Shown here: positions 1 to 9,329 of the stretch, one piece after another
Position numbering within the stretch: the stretch's first letter is position 1
How the letters are laid out: each line of letters begins with the position of its first letter
From: Thiohalocapsa sp. PB-PSB1
GTDB taxonomy: Bacteria; Pseudomonadota; Gammaproteobacteria; Chromatiales; Chromatiaceae
Assembly (NCBI GenBank): GCA_016745215.1
Contig: CP050890.1
Coordinates: 5,084,001-5,148,000, forward strand
Direction of reading: 5' to 3'
DNA length: 64,000 nucleotides
The notes under the pieces: model-generated
Databases searched by the model: none
What the model was told of the DNA's origin: nothing
The model's input: the letters and a program-made list of their open reading frames with translations, nothing else
Translations under genes and position numbers: made by a program

Positions 1-467
1 TGCAGGGTTGCACAGCTGTCGAGAAAGCAGGCCGCCAGCCGGCCCAACCCGCCATTCCCCAGGCCTGCATCCCGTTCATGTTCCACCAGGCGCTGATAGT
101 CGAGTCCGAGGTCCTGCAACGCCTCCACTACCACATCCGTAATACCCAGATTGAGCAGATTATTACCCAGGCTGCGCCCCATCAAAAATTCCATGGAAAG
201 ATAAAGAGTACGCTTGCAGTGATGGTTTTGATACGAGTAATGCGTACTCTTCCAACGCTCCATCAACCGGTCGCGCAGTGCAAGCACCAGTGCCTGATAC
301 GCATGGTGTGTCGACACGGAATGTTTGTCGCAACCCAGAGTATGATTGAAATGACGCCGAATGTCGTCGGCCAGGCTATCGGCATCCATGCCCAATACCA
401 GCTGATCGATCAGCAAGTTTCGCGGCAGATTTTCAGTGGTCTTACTGGTGCTAGGTTGGTTGCTCAT
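1..467 (-). CDS. glgP: Glycogen phosphorylase, N-terminal part, runs off the window
   Basis: The visible 155 residues are the N-terminus of a glycogen/starch phosphorylase (GT35), which releases glucose-1-phosphate from glycogen using PLP and phosphate. Family motifs read directly are YLSMEFLMGRSLGNNL and, near the window edge, DAGLGNGGLGRLAACFLDS. The start is the ATG at 465-467, preceded on its strand by AGGAG four bases upstream. The catalytic and PLP-binding half lies outside the window. It lies downstream of mtnA on the same strand with a 184-base gap in which I see no clear promoter or terminator. glgC, malQ and glgB lie about 16 kb away. Family assignment is secure; its substrate range is not visible. 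Confidence 0.92.
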   Translation of the reverse strand, partial: MSNQPSTSKTTENLPRNLLIDQLVLGMDADSLADDIRRHFNHTLGCDKHSVSTHHAYQALVLALRDRLMERWKSTHYSYQNHHCKRTLYLSMEFLMGRSLGNNLLNLGITDVVVEALQDLGLDYQRLVEHERDAGLGNGGLGRLAACFLDSCATL

Positions 468-651
468 GGCACTCCTCTGGTGATTGAGTTTGCTGTGGGC
501 CGGATCTGTGCCCGGTTCGGCCGCGTGCCCGGACTTGTTCTGAGCATCGAAGCTGGGGAGATAATAGGCCAAGAGCGACTGCAGCTGCACTGATTATGTG
601 AGATCGGATCGGGCTGCTTGGCGCAATCCGCTTGCAGGCACCTGGCTTTAG

Positions 652-1710
652 TCAGCCCTGCATCAGCCTGCGTATCTTCTCGGCATCCGGTCTGTCGACC
701 ACGCCACGTTCGGTAACGATGTAGTCCACCAGGGATGCCGGAGTCACATCGAACACCGGGTTATGGGCATCGACACCTTCGGGACCGAGGGACGTGCCAC
801 CACAGGCGAGCACCTCGTCGGCCGCACGTTGCTCAATGGGAATATCGGCGCCGCTGGCGATATTCATATCCACAGTTGAAGTCGGCGCGGCGACCATGAA
901 ACCGACGCCGTGGTGACGCGCCAACACCGCCAGTGCATAGGTGCCAATCTTATTGCAGACGTCGCCGTTGGCAGCGATACGGTCGGCTCCGACAATGACC
1001 CAACCGATTCCGCCCCGTGCCATCAGGCTGGCCGCGACATTGTCCGCCTGGACTGTTACCGGGATGCCGGACTGCTGAAGTTCCCAGGCAGTGAGCCGCG
1101 TACCCTGCAGCCAGGGCCGGGTCTCGTCGGCATAAACGCGGCCGATTTTGCCCGCACGATGGGCGCTACGCACCACGCCCAGCGCGGTGCCATAGCCGCC
1201 GGTGGCCAACGCACCTGCATTGCAGTGGGTGATCACATCGGTGGGTGCTTTGATCAGCGCCGCACCAAGCTCGCCCATGGCGTGGTTGGCCGCGATATCC
1301 TCTACATGAATACGCTGCGCCTCTGCCAACAACGCCGGTACCGGATCGAGCTGGTCGAGCCTTTCGAGCAGCCGGCGCATGCGCTGCAAAGCCCAGAATA
1401 GGTTCACCGCCGTGGGGCGCGAGGCGGCAAGCAGGTCAAGGTCTGCGCTCAAGCCGTCGCGCCAGCCAGTGGGAGCGGCATGAAAGCGCTCGCGCGCCGC
1501 GAGCACGACGCCATAGGCCGCCGTGACACCAATAGCCGGAGCCCCCCTGACCACCATGTCGCGGATGGACTTAGCGGTTGCGGCAACGTCTTCGCAGACG
1601 ACAAAGCGAGTCTCCACCGGGAGCACGCGCTGGTCGAGCAGATAGAGCTTTTCGTCATGCCAAACGACAGCATGGTCTGGATGAAGATCGAGATTGGCGG
1701 AGGTTTCCAT
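652..1710 (-). CDS. mtnA: Methylthioribose-1-phosphate isomerase
   Basis: MtnA converts 5-methylthioribose-1-phosphate to methylthioribulose-1-phosphate in the methionine salvage pathway. The 352-residue protein has the family's usual length, with RGAPAIG near residue 55, the catalytic cysteine in HCNAGALATGG near residue 165 and the catalytic aspartate in VGADRIAANG near residue 245. I chose the ATG at 1710 because AAGGA lies just upstream and a longer reading adds an Arg/Ser-rich stretch without family resemblance. It is divergent from the MTA deaminase gene across a 342-base region, a pairing that supports a shared route from MTA via methylthioinosine. Confidence 0.93.
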   Translation of the reverse strand: METSANLDLHPDHAVVWHDEKLYLLDQRVLPVETRFVVCEDVAATAKSIRDMVVRGAPAIGVTAAYGVVLAARERFHAAPTGWRDGLSADLDLLAASRPTAVNLFWALQRMRRLLERLDQLDPVPALLAEAQRIHVEDIAANHAMGELGAALIKAPTDVITHCNAGALATGGYGTALGVVRSAHRAGKIGRVYADETRPWLQGTRLTAWELQQSGIPVTVQADNVAASLMARGGIGWVIVGADRIAANGDVCNKIGTYALAVLARHHGVGFMVAAPTSTVDMNIASGADIPIEQRAADEVLACGGTSLGPEGVDAHNPVFDVTPASLVDYIVTERGVVDRPDAEKIRRLMQG

Positions 1711-1776
1711 GGTTTGGGTCCTTATGGCAAAGTAACGCACTATTCTTAGCCTTTCCGCGACTGGACTCAAGGCTTG

Positions 1777-1889
1777 GGCGATTGCCAGAGAGAAACAGAC
1801 CGACCGGCGCCGGATTCTCGTTCGCCTTCGCGACGTCGAGGGCAGACGAGAAGACAAGCCAAGTGGTCCGTTTCTCCACAGAAATCGCC
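1777..1889. repeat. Palindromic repeat, family PalA, copy 1
   Basis: This 113-base element lies in the mtnA/MTA-deaminase intergenic region. Its two halves are imperfect inverted repeats beginning GGCGATT and containing GAGAAACAGACC on the left against GAGAAACGGACC on the right, so the single strand could fold into one long hairpin. Related copies lie at 13787-14162 (interrupted), 15706-15862 and 53850-53924. No open reading frame is convincing inside it. The remaining intergenic sequence (1711-1776 and 1890-2052) shows no other clear element. It is probably a REP-like non-coding repeat; an operator role is not excluded. Confidence 0.7.
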
Positions 1890-2052
1890 TTCGTTGGCCA
1901 ATTCGACGGCGATACTTGCGAAGATCGCGCGGGATGCCGGCGGATTACCGTCGCTTGCACCTTGACCGGCCTTGTCTTGGTTCCCTGCACATGCCCTTGC
2001 CAGGTACAGGCTCAGGTTTGTCTGTACCTAAAAAACCACAGAGACGCCACCC

Positions 2053-3366
2053 ATGCACACAGAACTTCTGATTCACGCCGATTGGATCCTTCCGGTCGAC
2101 GCCGCCGATAGCACCCTCGCGCGTCACAGCATCGCCATCGACAAGGGCCGCATTGCCGCATTATTGCCGCGCGCCGAGGCCGAAGAACAGATCCAGGCCA
2201 AGCGCGTGCTGGACTTGCCGGAGCATGCGCTGATTCCGGGCTTGATCAACGCACATACCCATTCGCCAATGACCTTGCTGCGTGGACTGGCCGACGATCT
2301 ACCGCTAATGACCTGGCTACACGAACATATTTGGCCGGCGGAAGGGCGCTGGGTCGATACCGAATTCGTTGCCGATGGCACCCGGCTCGCTGTGCTGGAG
2401 ATGCTGCGTGGCGGCATCACCTGCTTTAACGACATGTACTTTTTCCCGGAAGTGACGGCACGCGTCGCCGCTGACGCCGGCATACGCGTGCTCGCCGGTA
2501 TGATTGTCGTCGACTTCCCAACCCGCTATGCGGAGACGGCCGACGATTACCTACGCCTGGGCTTGGAACTGCACAATCGTTTCCATAACCACAATCTGGT
2601 GCGCACTGCATTCGCGCCGCACTCGCCCTACGCAGTGTCGGATGCGCCGCTGGAACGCGTGCGCACACTCGCCGACGAGTTGGAAGTACCGATCCACATC
2701 CACCTGCATGAAACCCACGACGAGATCGTGCAATCATTGCGCGAACACGGCGAACATCCACTAACACGGTTAGATCGACTGGGACTGCTCGGACCGAAAC
2801 TGGTTGCGATTCACATGACCCAGCTTGAAGAGACGGAAATCGCGCGTTTGGCAGAGACCGGCAGCCACGTGGTGCACTGCCCGGAATCGAACCTTAAGCT
2901 TGCCAGCGGCTTTTGCCCGGTGACCAGTCTGCTCGATGCCGGCGTCAATGTTGCTCTTGGCACCGATGGTGCCGCCAGCAACAATGATCTCAATCTGTTG
3001 GCCGAGATGCGCACTGCCGCGCTGTTGGCCAAGGGCGTTGCCCGTTCCGCCTCGGTCTTACCGGCCGAGACTGCATTGCGTATGGCCACATTGAACGGTG
3101 CTAAGGCACTCGGCATCGATCAGCTAACCGGCTCATTGGAAGCAGGCAAGGCCGCCGATATCGTTGCCCTGGATCTGAGCAACCCACATACCCAGCCGTT
3201 GTACCATGCCTGCTCGCAGATGGTGTACGCCGCGAGCAGTAACCAGGTCACTCAGGTATGGATCGGCGGTCGCCAAGTCATTCGCGACGGCCACCCGGTG
3301 ACTCTCGAACCGGATGCGATCCTGGCCGCTGCACGCCAATGGCAGGAGCGCATCAGGGAAGACTGA
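2053..3366 (+). CDS. mtaD: 5-methylthioadenosine/S-adenosylhomocysteine deaminase
   Basis: This 437-residue amidohydrolase deaminates 5'-methylthioadenosine (and probably S-adenosylhomocysteine) to the inosine analogue. Metal-binding motifs are HTHSP near residue 68, HIHLHETHDE near 215, the histidine of HMTQ near 255 and the aspartate of LGTDGAASNN near 310. In pseudomonads the homologue feeds methylthioinosine phosphorylase and then MtnA, which agrees with mtnA lying divergently upstream. Its stop codon overlaps the tail of the convergent gene at 3353-3976 by 14 bases. Substrate preference within the TRZ/ATZ-type family is inferred from this context. Confidence 0.88.
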   Translation: MHTELLIHADWILPVDAADSTLARHSIAIDKGRIAALLPRAEAEEQIQAKRVLDLPEHALIPGLINAHTHSPMTLLRGLADDLPLMTWLHEHIWPAEGRWVDTEFVADGTRLAVLEMLRGGITCFNDMYFFPEVTARVAADAGIRVLAGMIVVDFPTRYAETADDYLRLGLELHNRFHNHNLVRTAFAPHSPYAVSDAPLERVRTLADELEVPIHIHLHETHDEIVQSLREHGEHPLTRLDRLGLLGPKLVAIHMTQLEETEIARLAETGSHVVHCPESNLKLASGFCPVTSLLDAGVNVALGTDGAASNNDLNLLAEMRTAALLAKGVARSASVLPAETALRMATLNGAKALGIDQLTGSLEAGKAADIVALDLSNPHTQPLYHACSQMVYAASSNQVTQVWIGGRQVIRDGHPVTLEPDAILAAARQWQERIRED

Positions 3367-3976
3367 CGGCCGGCGTGGCGCGAATATAATCTCCCGCAGC
3401 AAGTTCCTTGAGAATGAAATCGGCGACATCGGCGCGCGAGATACGAGTTGCCTTGATGGATTTGTCCAATCCAGATTGATAGTTCCCGGTGCGCGGGCCG
3501 TTGGTCAAGCCGCCGGGGCGGACAATGGTCCAATCCAGATCGCTTGCCATAATCGCCTGTTCCTGACGCTCCTTAGCCTCCATCACCCGTCGCAGTGTCA
3601 ATTTCATGATGGCACGAAAAACAGCGGCTACCTGCTCGATACTGTCGCCGACCCCCATGGAGGTGACAGCGATTAGACGGCGTGGGCCATGCGCCTGCAT
3701 CGCGCGCAGGATGCACTGCGTACCAAGATCCTCCACCGGCTCAGCCTTGCCGTGGCTGCCGAGACTACAGATCACCGCGTCGGCGCCCTGCACGCAACGA
3801 TTGACCGCATCCTGATCCAGCGCATCGCCTTGTATCACAATCAAGCCCTCGCGCTCCGGTAGCTTGGCTGGATCACGCACCAACGCGCGAATCCGATGCC
3901 CCGCTTCGAGCGCCTGCTCCACCACCTGCAGGCCGGTACCACCGGTGGCACCGAACAGTGCGATTTGCATACCCAT
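3353..3976 (-). CDS. NAD(P)-binding Rossmann-fold protein (atypical SDR)
   Basis: The 207-residue protein begins with the nucleotide-binding motif GATGGTG at residues 9-15 and belongs to the atypical short-chain dehydrogenase group that includes biliverdin reductase B-like and YwnB-like proteins. A TSMG segment near residue 105 and the WTIVRPGGLTNGP stretch near residue 152 fit that family. AGGAGG stands nine bases before the ATG at 3976. It starts four bases after the ubiG stop, so the two are probably co-transcribed. No substrate can be read from the sequence. Confidence 0.8.
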   Translation of the reverse strand: MGMQIALFGATGGTGLQVVEQALEAGHRIRALVRDPAKLPEREGLIVIQGDALDQDAVNRCVQGADAVICSLGSHGKAEPVEDLGTQCILRAMQAHGPRRLIAVTSMGVGDSIEQVAAVFRAIMKLTLRRVMEAKERQEQAIMASDLDWTIVRPGGLTNGPRTGNYQSGLDKSIKATRISRADVADFILKELAAGDYIRATPAVSLP

Positions 3977-3980
3977 GGAA

Positions 3981-4736
3981 TCAGCCCTCCTGCCTACGTT
4001 GTAATACCATCATGTAATTCACACCTTCGAACCCGGTGAAGGAAAAAGCACGGTTGAACGGGTTCACCCGCACACCGGTGCGATGCAGTAGCTGATACTC
4101 ATCGCCAACACCAGCAATCAATTCGGTCGGCTTGACCAATTTTCGGTAATGGTGCGTACCCTTGGGCAGCCAGCCAAGGACATACTCGGCGCCAAAGATC
4201 GCCATGATCCAGGCAATCGGCGTGCGGTTAATGGTAGAGACCACCATGATGCCGCCGGGGCGCGCTAATCGCGCACAAGCGGCCAGGAAATCCGGAAGAT
4301 GTTCGACATGCTCGACCACTTCCATGTTCAGCACCACGTCGAAGGTCTCGCCTTCCGCGGCCAGATCATCCACGGTGATCAATCGATACTTGATATCGAT
4401 CTGGCTCCAAGACGCATGGATCTCGGCAACTCGGATATTCTTTTCGGTGATTTCGGTGCCGGTGACTTGCGCCCCCATGCGTGCGACCGACTCGCTCAGA
4501 ATGCCGCCACCGCAGCCGATGTCGAGAACGCGTAGGCCTGCCAGCGGCTGCTCGCTATCGGGATCGCGTCCGAATGCTTGGCACAGGTGTATCTTTATGT
4601 AGTTGGCGCGAAAGGAATTGAGTCTATGCAGAGGCCAGAATGGACCCTGATCGTCCCACCAGCGGTGGGCCAGCTTTTCAAAATAAGCGACCTCATCCGG
4701 GTCGATATCGGGGGCACTGAGATGAACGGCGGTCAT
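3981..4736 (-). CDS. ubiG: Ubiquinone biosynthesis O-methyltransferase
   Basis: UbiG carries out both O-methylation steps of ubiquinone synthesis at the inner membrane using SAM. The 251-residue protein has the N-terminal FEKLAHRWWD typical of UbiG, the SAM-binding VLDIGCGGGILSE near residue 72 and the VVSTINRTP motif near residue 150. I used the ATG at 4736, where alignment to the family begins; an upstream in-frame ATG at 4850 would add an unrelated leader. No strong ribosome binding site is visible at either. In pseudomonads ubiG also follows the MTA deaminase, though there on the same strand. Confidence 0.93.
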   Translation of the reverse strand: MTAVHLSAPDIDPDEVAYFEKLAHRWWDDQGPFWPLHRLNSFRANYIKIHLCQAFGRDPDSEQPLAGLRVLDIGCGGGILSESVARMGAQVTGTEITEKNIRVAEIHASWSQIDIKYRLITVDDLAAEGETFDVVLNMEVVEHVEHLPDFLAACARLARPGGIMVVSTINRTPIAWIMAIFGAEYVLGWLPKGTHHYRKLVKPTELIAGVGDEYQLLHRTGVRVNPFNRAFSFTGFEGVNYMMVLQRRQEG

Positions 4737-4925
4737 AGCATGAATTATGGGTAAAATTAAAGGTAATCCTGCAAGTGTACGGTCAATATCGTGTTCGCAG
4801 TGCGCTTCTGCAACCAACGCTGAACATTGGTGGTTGTTGCCCAAGCCCAAGGTCGGTTAGGCTGCAAATACCTTCAAGCCCGCCATCGAGATTTCGTGTT
4901 GAACACGCCTGATTTCGCCTCGTCG

Positions 4926-6470
4926 ATGCCGGTCGAACCTCTGTCCTCCCTATCGCTGTCCACGCCAACCCTGCCCGATACGGCGGGCCTGGGTATGGCT
5001 GACACAGGCGCTGGCGGCGACCTGCTGCCACGACTGTTGGCCTTTACAGCGCAGTGGTGGGCGGATTTCGCTGGCTATTTTGCCTTCGACCCGGCGTTGC
5101 TGAGCACGCCTGATATGCTTGCACGCCTGATGCTGCAATTGGCTCTGCTGTTCGGCTCCGCGTTCTTTTCCGGCTCAGAGACCGCGTTGTTCTCGCTATC
5201 GCGTTTGGATCTGCAACAGTTGCGCCGTCTGCAACACCCACACATCGACCGCTTACAGGCCCTGCTGGACCAGCCGCGACGACTGATTATCTCCGTGCTC
5301 TGCGGCAACCAACTGATCAACATCGCCGCCGTGGCAAACATGACCGGCATTCTGGTCACACTGTATGGCGATGAACGCGCGGGCGTCATCAATGTGTTCG
5401 TCATGGTGCCGGTACTGTTGTTGTTCGGCGAGGTTACACCTAAGACCATCGCCATCTCCAACCCGGTCCGGGTCAGCGCCAACCTGGTCGCGCCGCTGAT
5501 GACCCTATGGGTGCGGCTGGTCACGCCGCTACGGGCGCTGTTACGCTTGGTGTCCGACAATGTCACCACCTGGTTCGTCGGCCATGAAAAAGCGCCGGAA
5601 AATATTCTGCAAATCGACGAATTCCGAACCCTGGTGGACGAAGTCGCCAATGACGGCGAGATCCAAGCCTCCGAACGCACGCTGATCTATCACTTGCTCG
5701 ACGCTGGTGCAACAGAGATCGTGGAGATCATGACCCCGCGCACCCGCATGGCCTTTATCGACGGCGACAGTACACTGACCGAGGCGCTGGAGCGCTTCCG
5801 CGCATTGCGCCACTCGCGTGTGCCGGTGTTCCGCGGTCAGATCGATCATCTGATCGGCTTCCTACATCTCGAAGATGTGCTGCCTCTGGTGCTGGATGCC
5901 CCGGACCTGTCGAACAAACAACTCGACGATCTGTTACGCCCGCTGGTGGTGGCACCCCCCACCAAGCGCGTCGACGAGATGTTCGATTTCTTCCAGGCTA
6001 ACCAGACGCAAGCGGCTCTGGTCATCGACGAATTTGGCGGGGTGGAAGGCATTGTCACCATCCGTGACGTGCTGACCTTCATCTTCGGCCACCTTTCCGG
6101 CGAGGCGAAGGGCCAAGCGCTTTATCATGAGCGTGACGAGAATGTCTATGATGTGCCCGGCGACATGAAACTAACCGATTTCCAGAACCTGACCAACTTC
6201 GGCATCTGGGATCCTCGCATGACCACCATCGCCGGTGTCGCATTTCGCCACCTCGACCGTCTACCGCGCGTCGGCGATCGCGTCAGCATCGAAGATTGCA
6301 CCCTGGAGGTTCTGCAACTGGAAGGACTGCGCATCGCTCAAGTGCGCGTCTCCCGCGGTCGCGCAAGCCAAGACAGCAGGCCGGAGCCGATACCGGATAT
6401 CGCACCGCCCATGGCCGAAGACGATGAACGCTCCAGACAGCATCCCAAACAAGCCGACACTGCTGAATGA
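4926..6470 (+). CDS. CNNM/CorC-family membrane protein with CBS pair (long form)
   Basis: This is a DUF21 (CNNM) transmembrane domain followed by two CBS domains and a C-terminal CorC/HlyC transporter-associated domain, the layout of bacterial CorB/YfjD-type proteins implicated in magnesium efflux. The DUF21 part holds FFSGSETALFSLS near residue 85 and FGEVTPKTIA near residue 175; the CBS part includes PRTRMAFID and VIDEFGGVEGIVT. The N-terminus is unusually long (about 60 residues before the first membrane helix). The start is uncertain: 4926 is the last ATG before the conserved region, and an ATG at 4827 is also in frame. A paralogue follows 96 bases downstream, so the two are probably a pair. 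Confidence 0.85.
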   Translation: MPVEPLSSLSLSTPTLPDTAGLGMADTGAGGDLLPRLLAFTAQWWADFAGYFAFDPALLSTPDMLARLMLQLALLFGSAFFSGSETALFSLSRLDLQQLRRLQHPHIDRLQALLDQPRRLIISVLCGNQLINIAAVANMTGILVTLYGDERAGVINVFVMVPVLLLFGEVTPKTIAISNPVRVSANLVAPLMTLWVRLVTPLRALLRLVSDNVTTWFVGHEKAPENILQIDEFRTLVDEVANDGEIQASERTLIYHLLDAGATEIVEIMTPRTRMAFIDGDSTLTEALERFRALRHSRVPVFRGQIDHLIGFLHLEDVLPLVLDAPDLSNKQLDDLLRPLVVAPPTKRVDEMFDFFQANQTQAALVIDEFGGVEGIVTIRDVLTFIFGHLSGEAKGQALYHERDENVYDVPGDMKLTDFQNLTNFGIWDPRMTTIAGVAFRHLDRLPRVGDRVSIEDCTLEVLQLEGLRIAQVRVSRGRASQDSRPEPIPDIAPPMAEDDERSRQHPKQADTAE

Positions 6471-6566
6471 ACCCAAGGCCACCAACGCATTCCCGACCAT
6501 TGAGCCTGTTGAAGACCAAGCATTCACGCCACCCGACTCACCAATCGCTAGACGCAACAAGATAAG

Positions 6567-7826
6567 ATGCACCCACTGCTTGCCATCGCCATCATGCTGA
6601 TTCTACTGCTGCTCGAGGGCTTTTTTTCCGGCAGCGAGATCGCCCTGGTCAACGCCGACAAATTGCGCCTACGCGCGCGCGCTGGCAAGGGCGATCGCGG
6701 CGCGCGCTTCGCGCTGAAACTGTTTGAGCGCCCAGAGGTGCTGCTGACCACCACGCTGGTGGGCACCAACATCGCGGTGGTCACACTCACCACCATGGGC
6801 ACATTGCTGATGATGCAAGCCTATGGCGAACTCGGCGAACTGTATGCCTTTTTGCTGTTAACGCCACTCTTGTTGGTATTCGGCGAAATCGTGCCGAAGA
6901 GCGTCTACCAACAGAAAGCGGACGCACTGGCGACTATGGTGGTCTACCCGCTGCGGCTGTTCACCTGGCTCCTCTACCCGGTCGTCTGGCTGTTCTCTTT
7001 AGTGGCTCGCGGCGCGGCGCGCGTGGTCGGCGGACCACGCTCGGCGTCCAGCCTGTTTATCACCCGTCAGCAGGTCAGCACCCTGGTGGACATGGCCGAC
7101 CGCGGCGCAGAGGTGAATCTGTTCGATCGCAAGCGCATCGAGCGCGCAATTCGTTTCGGTAACACCACCGTTGGCGAGGCCATGGTACCGCTAGCAGAAA
7201 TCACCGCCTTGAACCATCTGCGCAGTACCCGCGACGCGCTGGAACTAGTACGCCAATCGGGTTTCAACCGGCTGCCGGTGTACGCCGGTAACATCGGCAA
7301 TGTCATCGGCATTGTGACATTGACGGTCTGGGATCTGATGGATGAGACCCTGGCAAGACAACCGCTCGGCGAACTGGTGCGCCCTCCCCTGTATTGTTCG
7401 CCACTTCAGCCCATCGACGAAATGCTGCCTCTGTTGCGCGAACGCGACGACCATATGGCCGTGGTGGTGGATGAGTTCGGCTCCGCAATCGGCATGATCA
7501 CGATGGAAGACATCCTGGAGGAAGTGGTGGGCGAGATCGAGGTCGGCTATGACTTCGACGTCTATCATCCCAAGCGCAAACGTCACTTCCAGCGCGTCGA
7601 AGATGGTTTGTATGTCTTCGATTCACGGGTACCGATCTCGGAGCTCAATGCCCTGCTCGGCATCAACCTGCCGGCCACCGAATTTCATACCGCCGGCGGT
7701 TTTGTGGAAAGCCGGCTGCGTCATATCCCACGGGTTGATGAATATGTCCTGGAGGCCGGTTGGCGCTTCACGGTCATCGAGGCTGACGCCCGCGCCGTGA
7801 TCAAATTACGCGTCGAGCGCGGCTGA
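6567..7826 (+). CDS. CNNM/CorC-family membrane protein with CBS pair (short form)
   Basis: This 419-residue paralogue of the preceding gene has the same order: DUF21 membrane domain starting at residue 1 with EGFFSGSEIALVNADKLRL, then two CBS domains (VVVDEFGSAIGMITMED near residue 300), then a CorC/HlyC domain. The FGEIVPKSVYQ motif near residue 112 matches the FGEVTPKTIA position of its neighbour. Tandem pairs of this family are common and may form heteromeric divalent-cation transport or sensing units; that is inferred. The ATG at 6567 is the only plausible start, as the first membrane helix begins immediately. Confidence 0.87.
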   Translation: MHPLLAIAIMLILLLLEGFFSGSEIALVNADKLRLRARAGKGDRGARFALKLFERPEVLLTTTLVGTNIAVVTLTTMGTLLMMQAYGELGELYAFLLLTPLLLVFGEIVPKSVYQQKADALATMVVYPLRLFTWLLYPVVWLFSLVARGAARVVGGPRSASSLFITRQQVSTLVDMADRGAEVNLFDRKRIERAIRFGNTTVGEAMVPLAEITALNHLRSTRDALELVRQSGFNRLPVYAGNIGNVIGIVTLTVWDLMDETLARQPLGELVRPPLYCSPLQPIDEMLPLLRERDDHMAVVVDEFGSAIGMITMEDILEEVVGEIEVGYDFDVYHPKRKRHFQRVEDGLYVFDSRVPISELNALLGINLPATEFHTAGGFVESRLRHIPRVDEYVLEAGWRFTVIEADARAVIKLRVERG

Positions 7827-7967
7827 GGAAACGTGCACAGCCCGCTTACCCCAACATTTAGGATGGCATGTCCTGCGCAAATGCGTCATATTTCGTGCAA
7901 AATAGACAAAAATCACCCGATCAATACATCGATTTCAACCTAAACCAAGTACACCGAGAATCCAGCC

Positions 7968-8219
7968 ATGGCCCAGAAAATCATCATTGGCAACCTACCG
8001 CAGGATATCACCATTGAGGAGATCGCCAAGGTACTCGTCGATGCCGGCGTCGAGCAACCGGACGTTAAGCTGAATAACGAAGGCGATGCCAGCAAAGTCA
8101 CCGCCATACTCGGCTTCTCCGACCTGGACCGACTCGGTGCTCAGCGCATTGCCGAACAAATCGGCGGCACCCGTTTTCGGGATCGCACATTGAGCGCTTA
8201 CGTGCCGCTGTTCCTATAG
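7968..8219 (+). CDS. Small RNA-recognition-motif (RRM) protein
   Basis: The 83-residue protein is a single RRM-like domain: RNP2-like KIIIGNLPQDIT at residues 4-15 and a degenerate RNP1 around residues 44-52. Small stand-alone RRM proteins of this size occur in many gammaproteobacteria and are presumed to bind RNA. The canonical aromatic residues are partly replaced (I at RNP2 position 2, G-F at RNP1), so affinity may differ. It is preceded by 141 bases of AT-richer sequence that could hold its own promoter. The precise function is unknown. Confidence 0.75.
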   Translation: MAQKIIIGNLPQDITIEEIAKVLVDAGVEQPDVKLNNEGDASKVTAILGFSDLDRLGAQRIAEQIGGTRFRDRTLSAYVPLFL

Positions 8220-8342
8220 CTAGAGCTTGGCTCACACCCTTCCCGAACCAGGTCTCAAACAGCGCCAATCCGCACCCCATCTGGTCCAATCCAAATACAT
8301 AGATTGGACCAACCCGACATCAGCACGCGTACCAACCAACAC

Positions 8343-8702
8343 ATGCTCGATATCCTGCAACGCATCGCTCGTTGGATGCGCCCGGCAGCACCCGTGCTCG
8401 GCATCCTCATTTTGTTACTCTTCCTGCTCTGCGGCGGCTTGGCGCTGTTCATCCAAAGCGAATTCGGCGACCGACTATTGATGTCCACCATCGCCGCATT
8501 GCTGTGGTGCCTATACGGTTATGTTTTCATTCAGGCCTTCGACAACAAAGTCGCTGTTCCGACTCCAGACTCACGCGGCTGGCAACGGTTGAAACAGCGG
8601 CTTACCCATCTCTGGCTTCAATTGCTGGTGTTCGTATTTATCATTATGACACTGGCAGTCCTATGGCTTACAAATCGCATCATCAGCGAAGTGTTGTCTT
8701 GA
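8343..8702 (+). CDS. Small inner-membrane protein, function unknown
   Basis: The 119-residue product has three probable transmembrane segments, roughly residues 16-38 (leucine-rich), 47-65 and 95-115, separated by a short basic loop containing RGWQRLKQRL. I do not recognise the family. I took the ATG at 8343, which sits just before the amphipathic lead-in; an in-frame ATG at 8304 is possible. It follows the RRM gene by 123 bases, on the same strand. Confidence 0.55.
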   Translation: MLDILQRIARWMRPAAPVLGILILLLFLLCGGLALFIQSEFGDRLLMSTIAALLWCLYGYVFIQAFDNKVAVPTPDSRGWQRLKQRLTHLWLQLLVFVFIIMTLAVLWLTNRIISEVLS

Positions 8703-9329
8703 TGCTTGTGCACTGTCATAGTTCATGCGTCAATTCCACGCTCTATTTCCGCTATGACCAGCGCTTTACCTATTGAACGAAGAACAAGTGAATGAAGAAC
8801 AAGTGGAATTGCGAACAAGAGGTTCTTTTGTTGGATGCCTTTGCGGTCTTGTCTCTGGGCGTCTCCGTGCGGAGCCTTCAGGAGTTAGGATCATCAGGAG
8901 GGGGGAATGGATTAGAGTCCGAAAAAATCTGAGCAAAGCCCGGCTGCATCACCTAATTGCATGAAATCAAATGCATTTCCATAAAATGAGATTGGACAAA
9001 GGCAACTTCCGGCTGCCGGCGGTCTAGGCTCCGAAACCAACCAAAATGCCCCGTAACCTTCTATTTCAGTTAGCAATAACCAAGATTTACTTTCAAGACT
9101 GGACAAAGATTTCGGCGCGCGCCCTTCATCGCCTCAACAGTTGCAGCGCGGGGGCATTATACGCCAGAATCCTGACCCGTACCGCAATTAGGGACATCGC
9201 GGTCAGCGAATCGCGATGATCGCGAGCGCATCCAAGCTCCCTGCCATGCCGGGAAACGCGGCTGAAATCCTAATCGACATCGCCGCCAACCATCCTAACA
9301 ACACAGACCGCAATTGCTCGAGAGATTGT
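8703..9329. other. Intergenic stretch with no convincing gene
   Basis: These 627 bases between the small membrane protein and nhaD hold only short frames with no family resemblance. There is a small direct repeat, GAACAAGTG, at about 8782-8802. The nhaD promoter presumably lies in the last part, near the CATTATAC at about 9155. I see no tRNA, terminator or mobile-element end here. Confidence 0.5.

Noticed and set aside
78..593. A 171-codon rightward frame at the left edge
   Set aside because: The opposite strand encodes the recognisable N-terminus of glycogen phosphorylase, so this is a shadow frame.
1578..2111. A long frame across the mtnA/MTA-deaminase gap
   Set aside because: It covers the start of mtnA and the PalA palindrome and has no family resemblance.
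8773..8964. A 63-codon frame after the small membrane protein
   Set aside because: It is low complexity at the start (repeat of NEEQV) and has no ribosome binding site or conservation signal.
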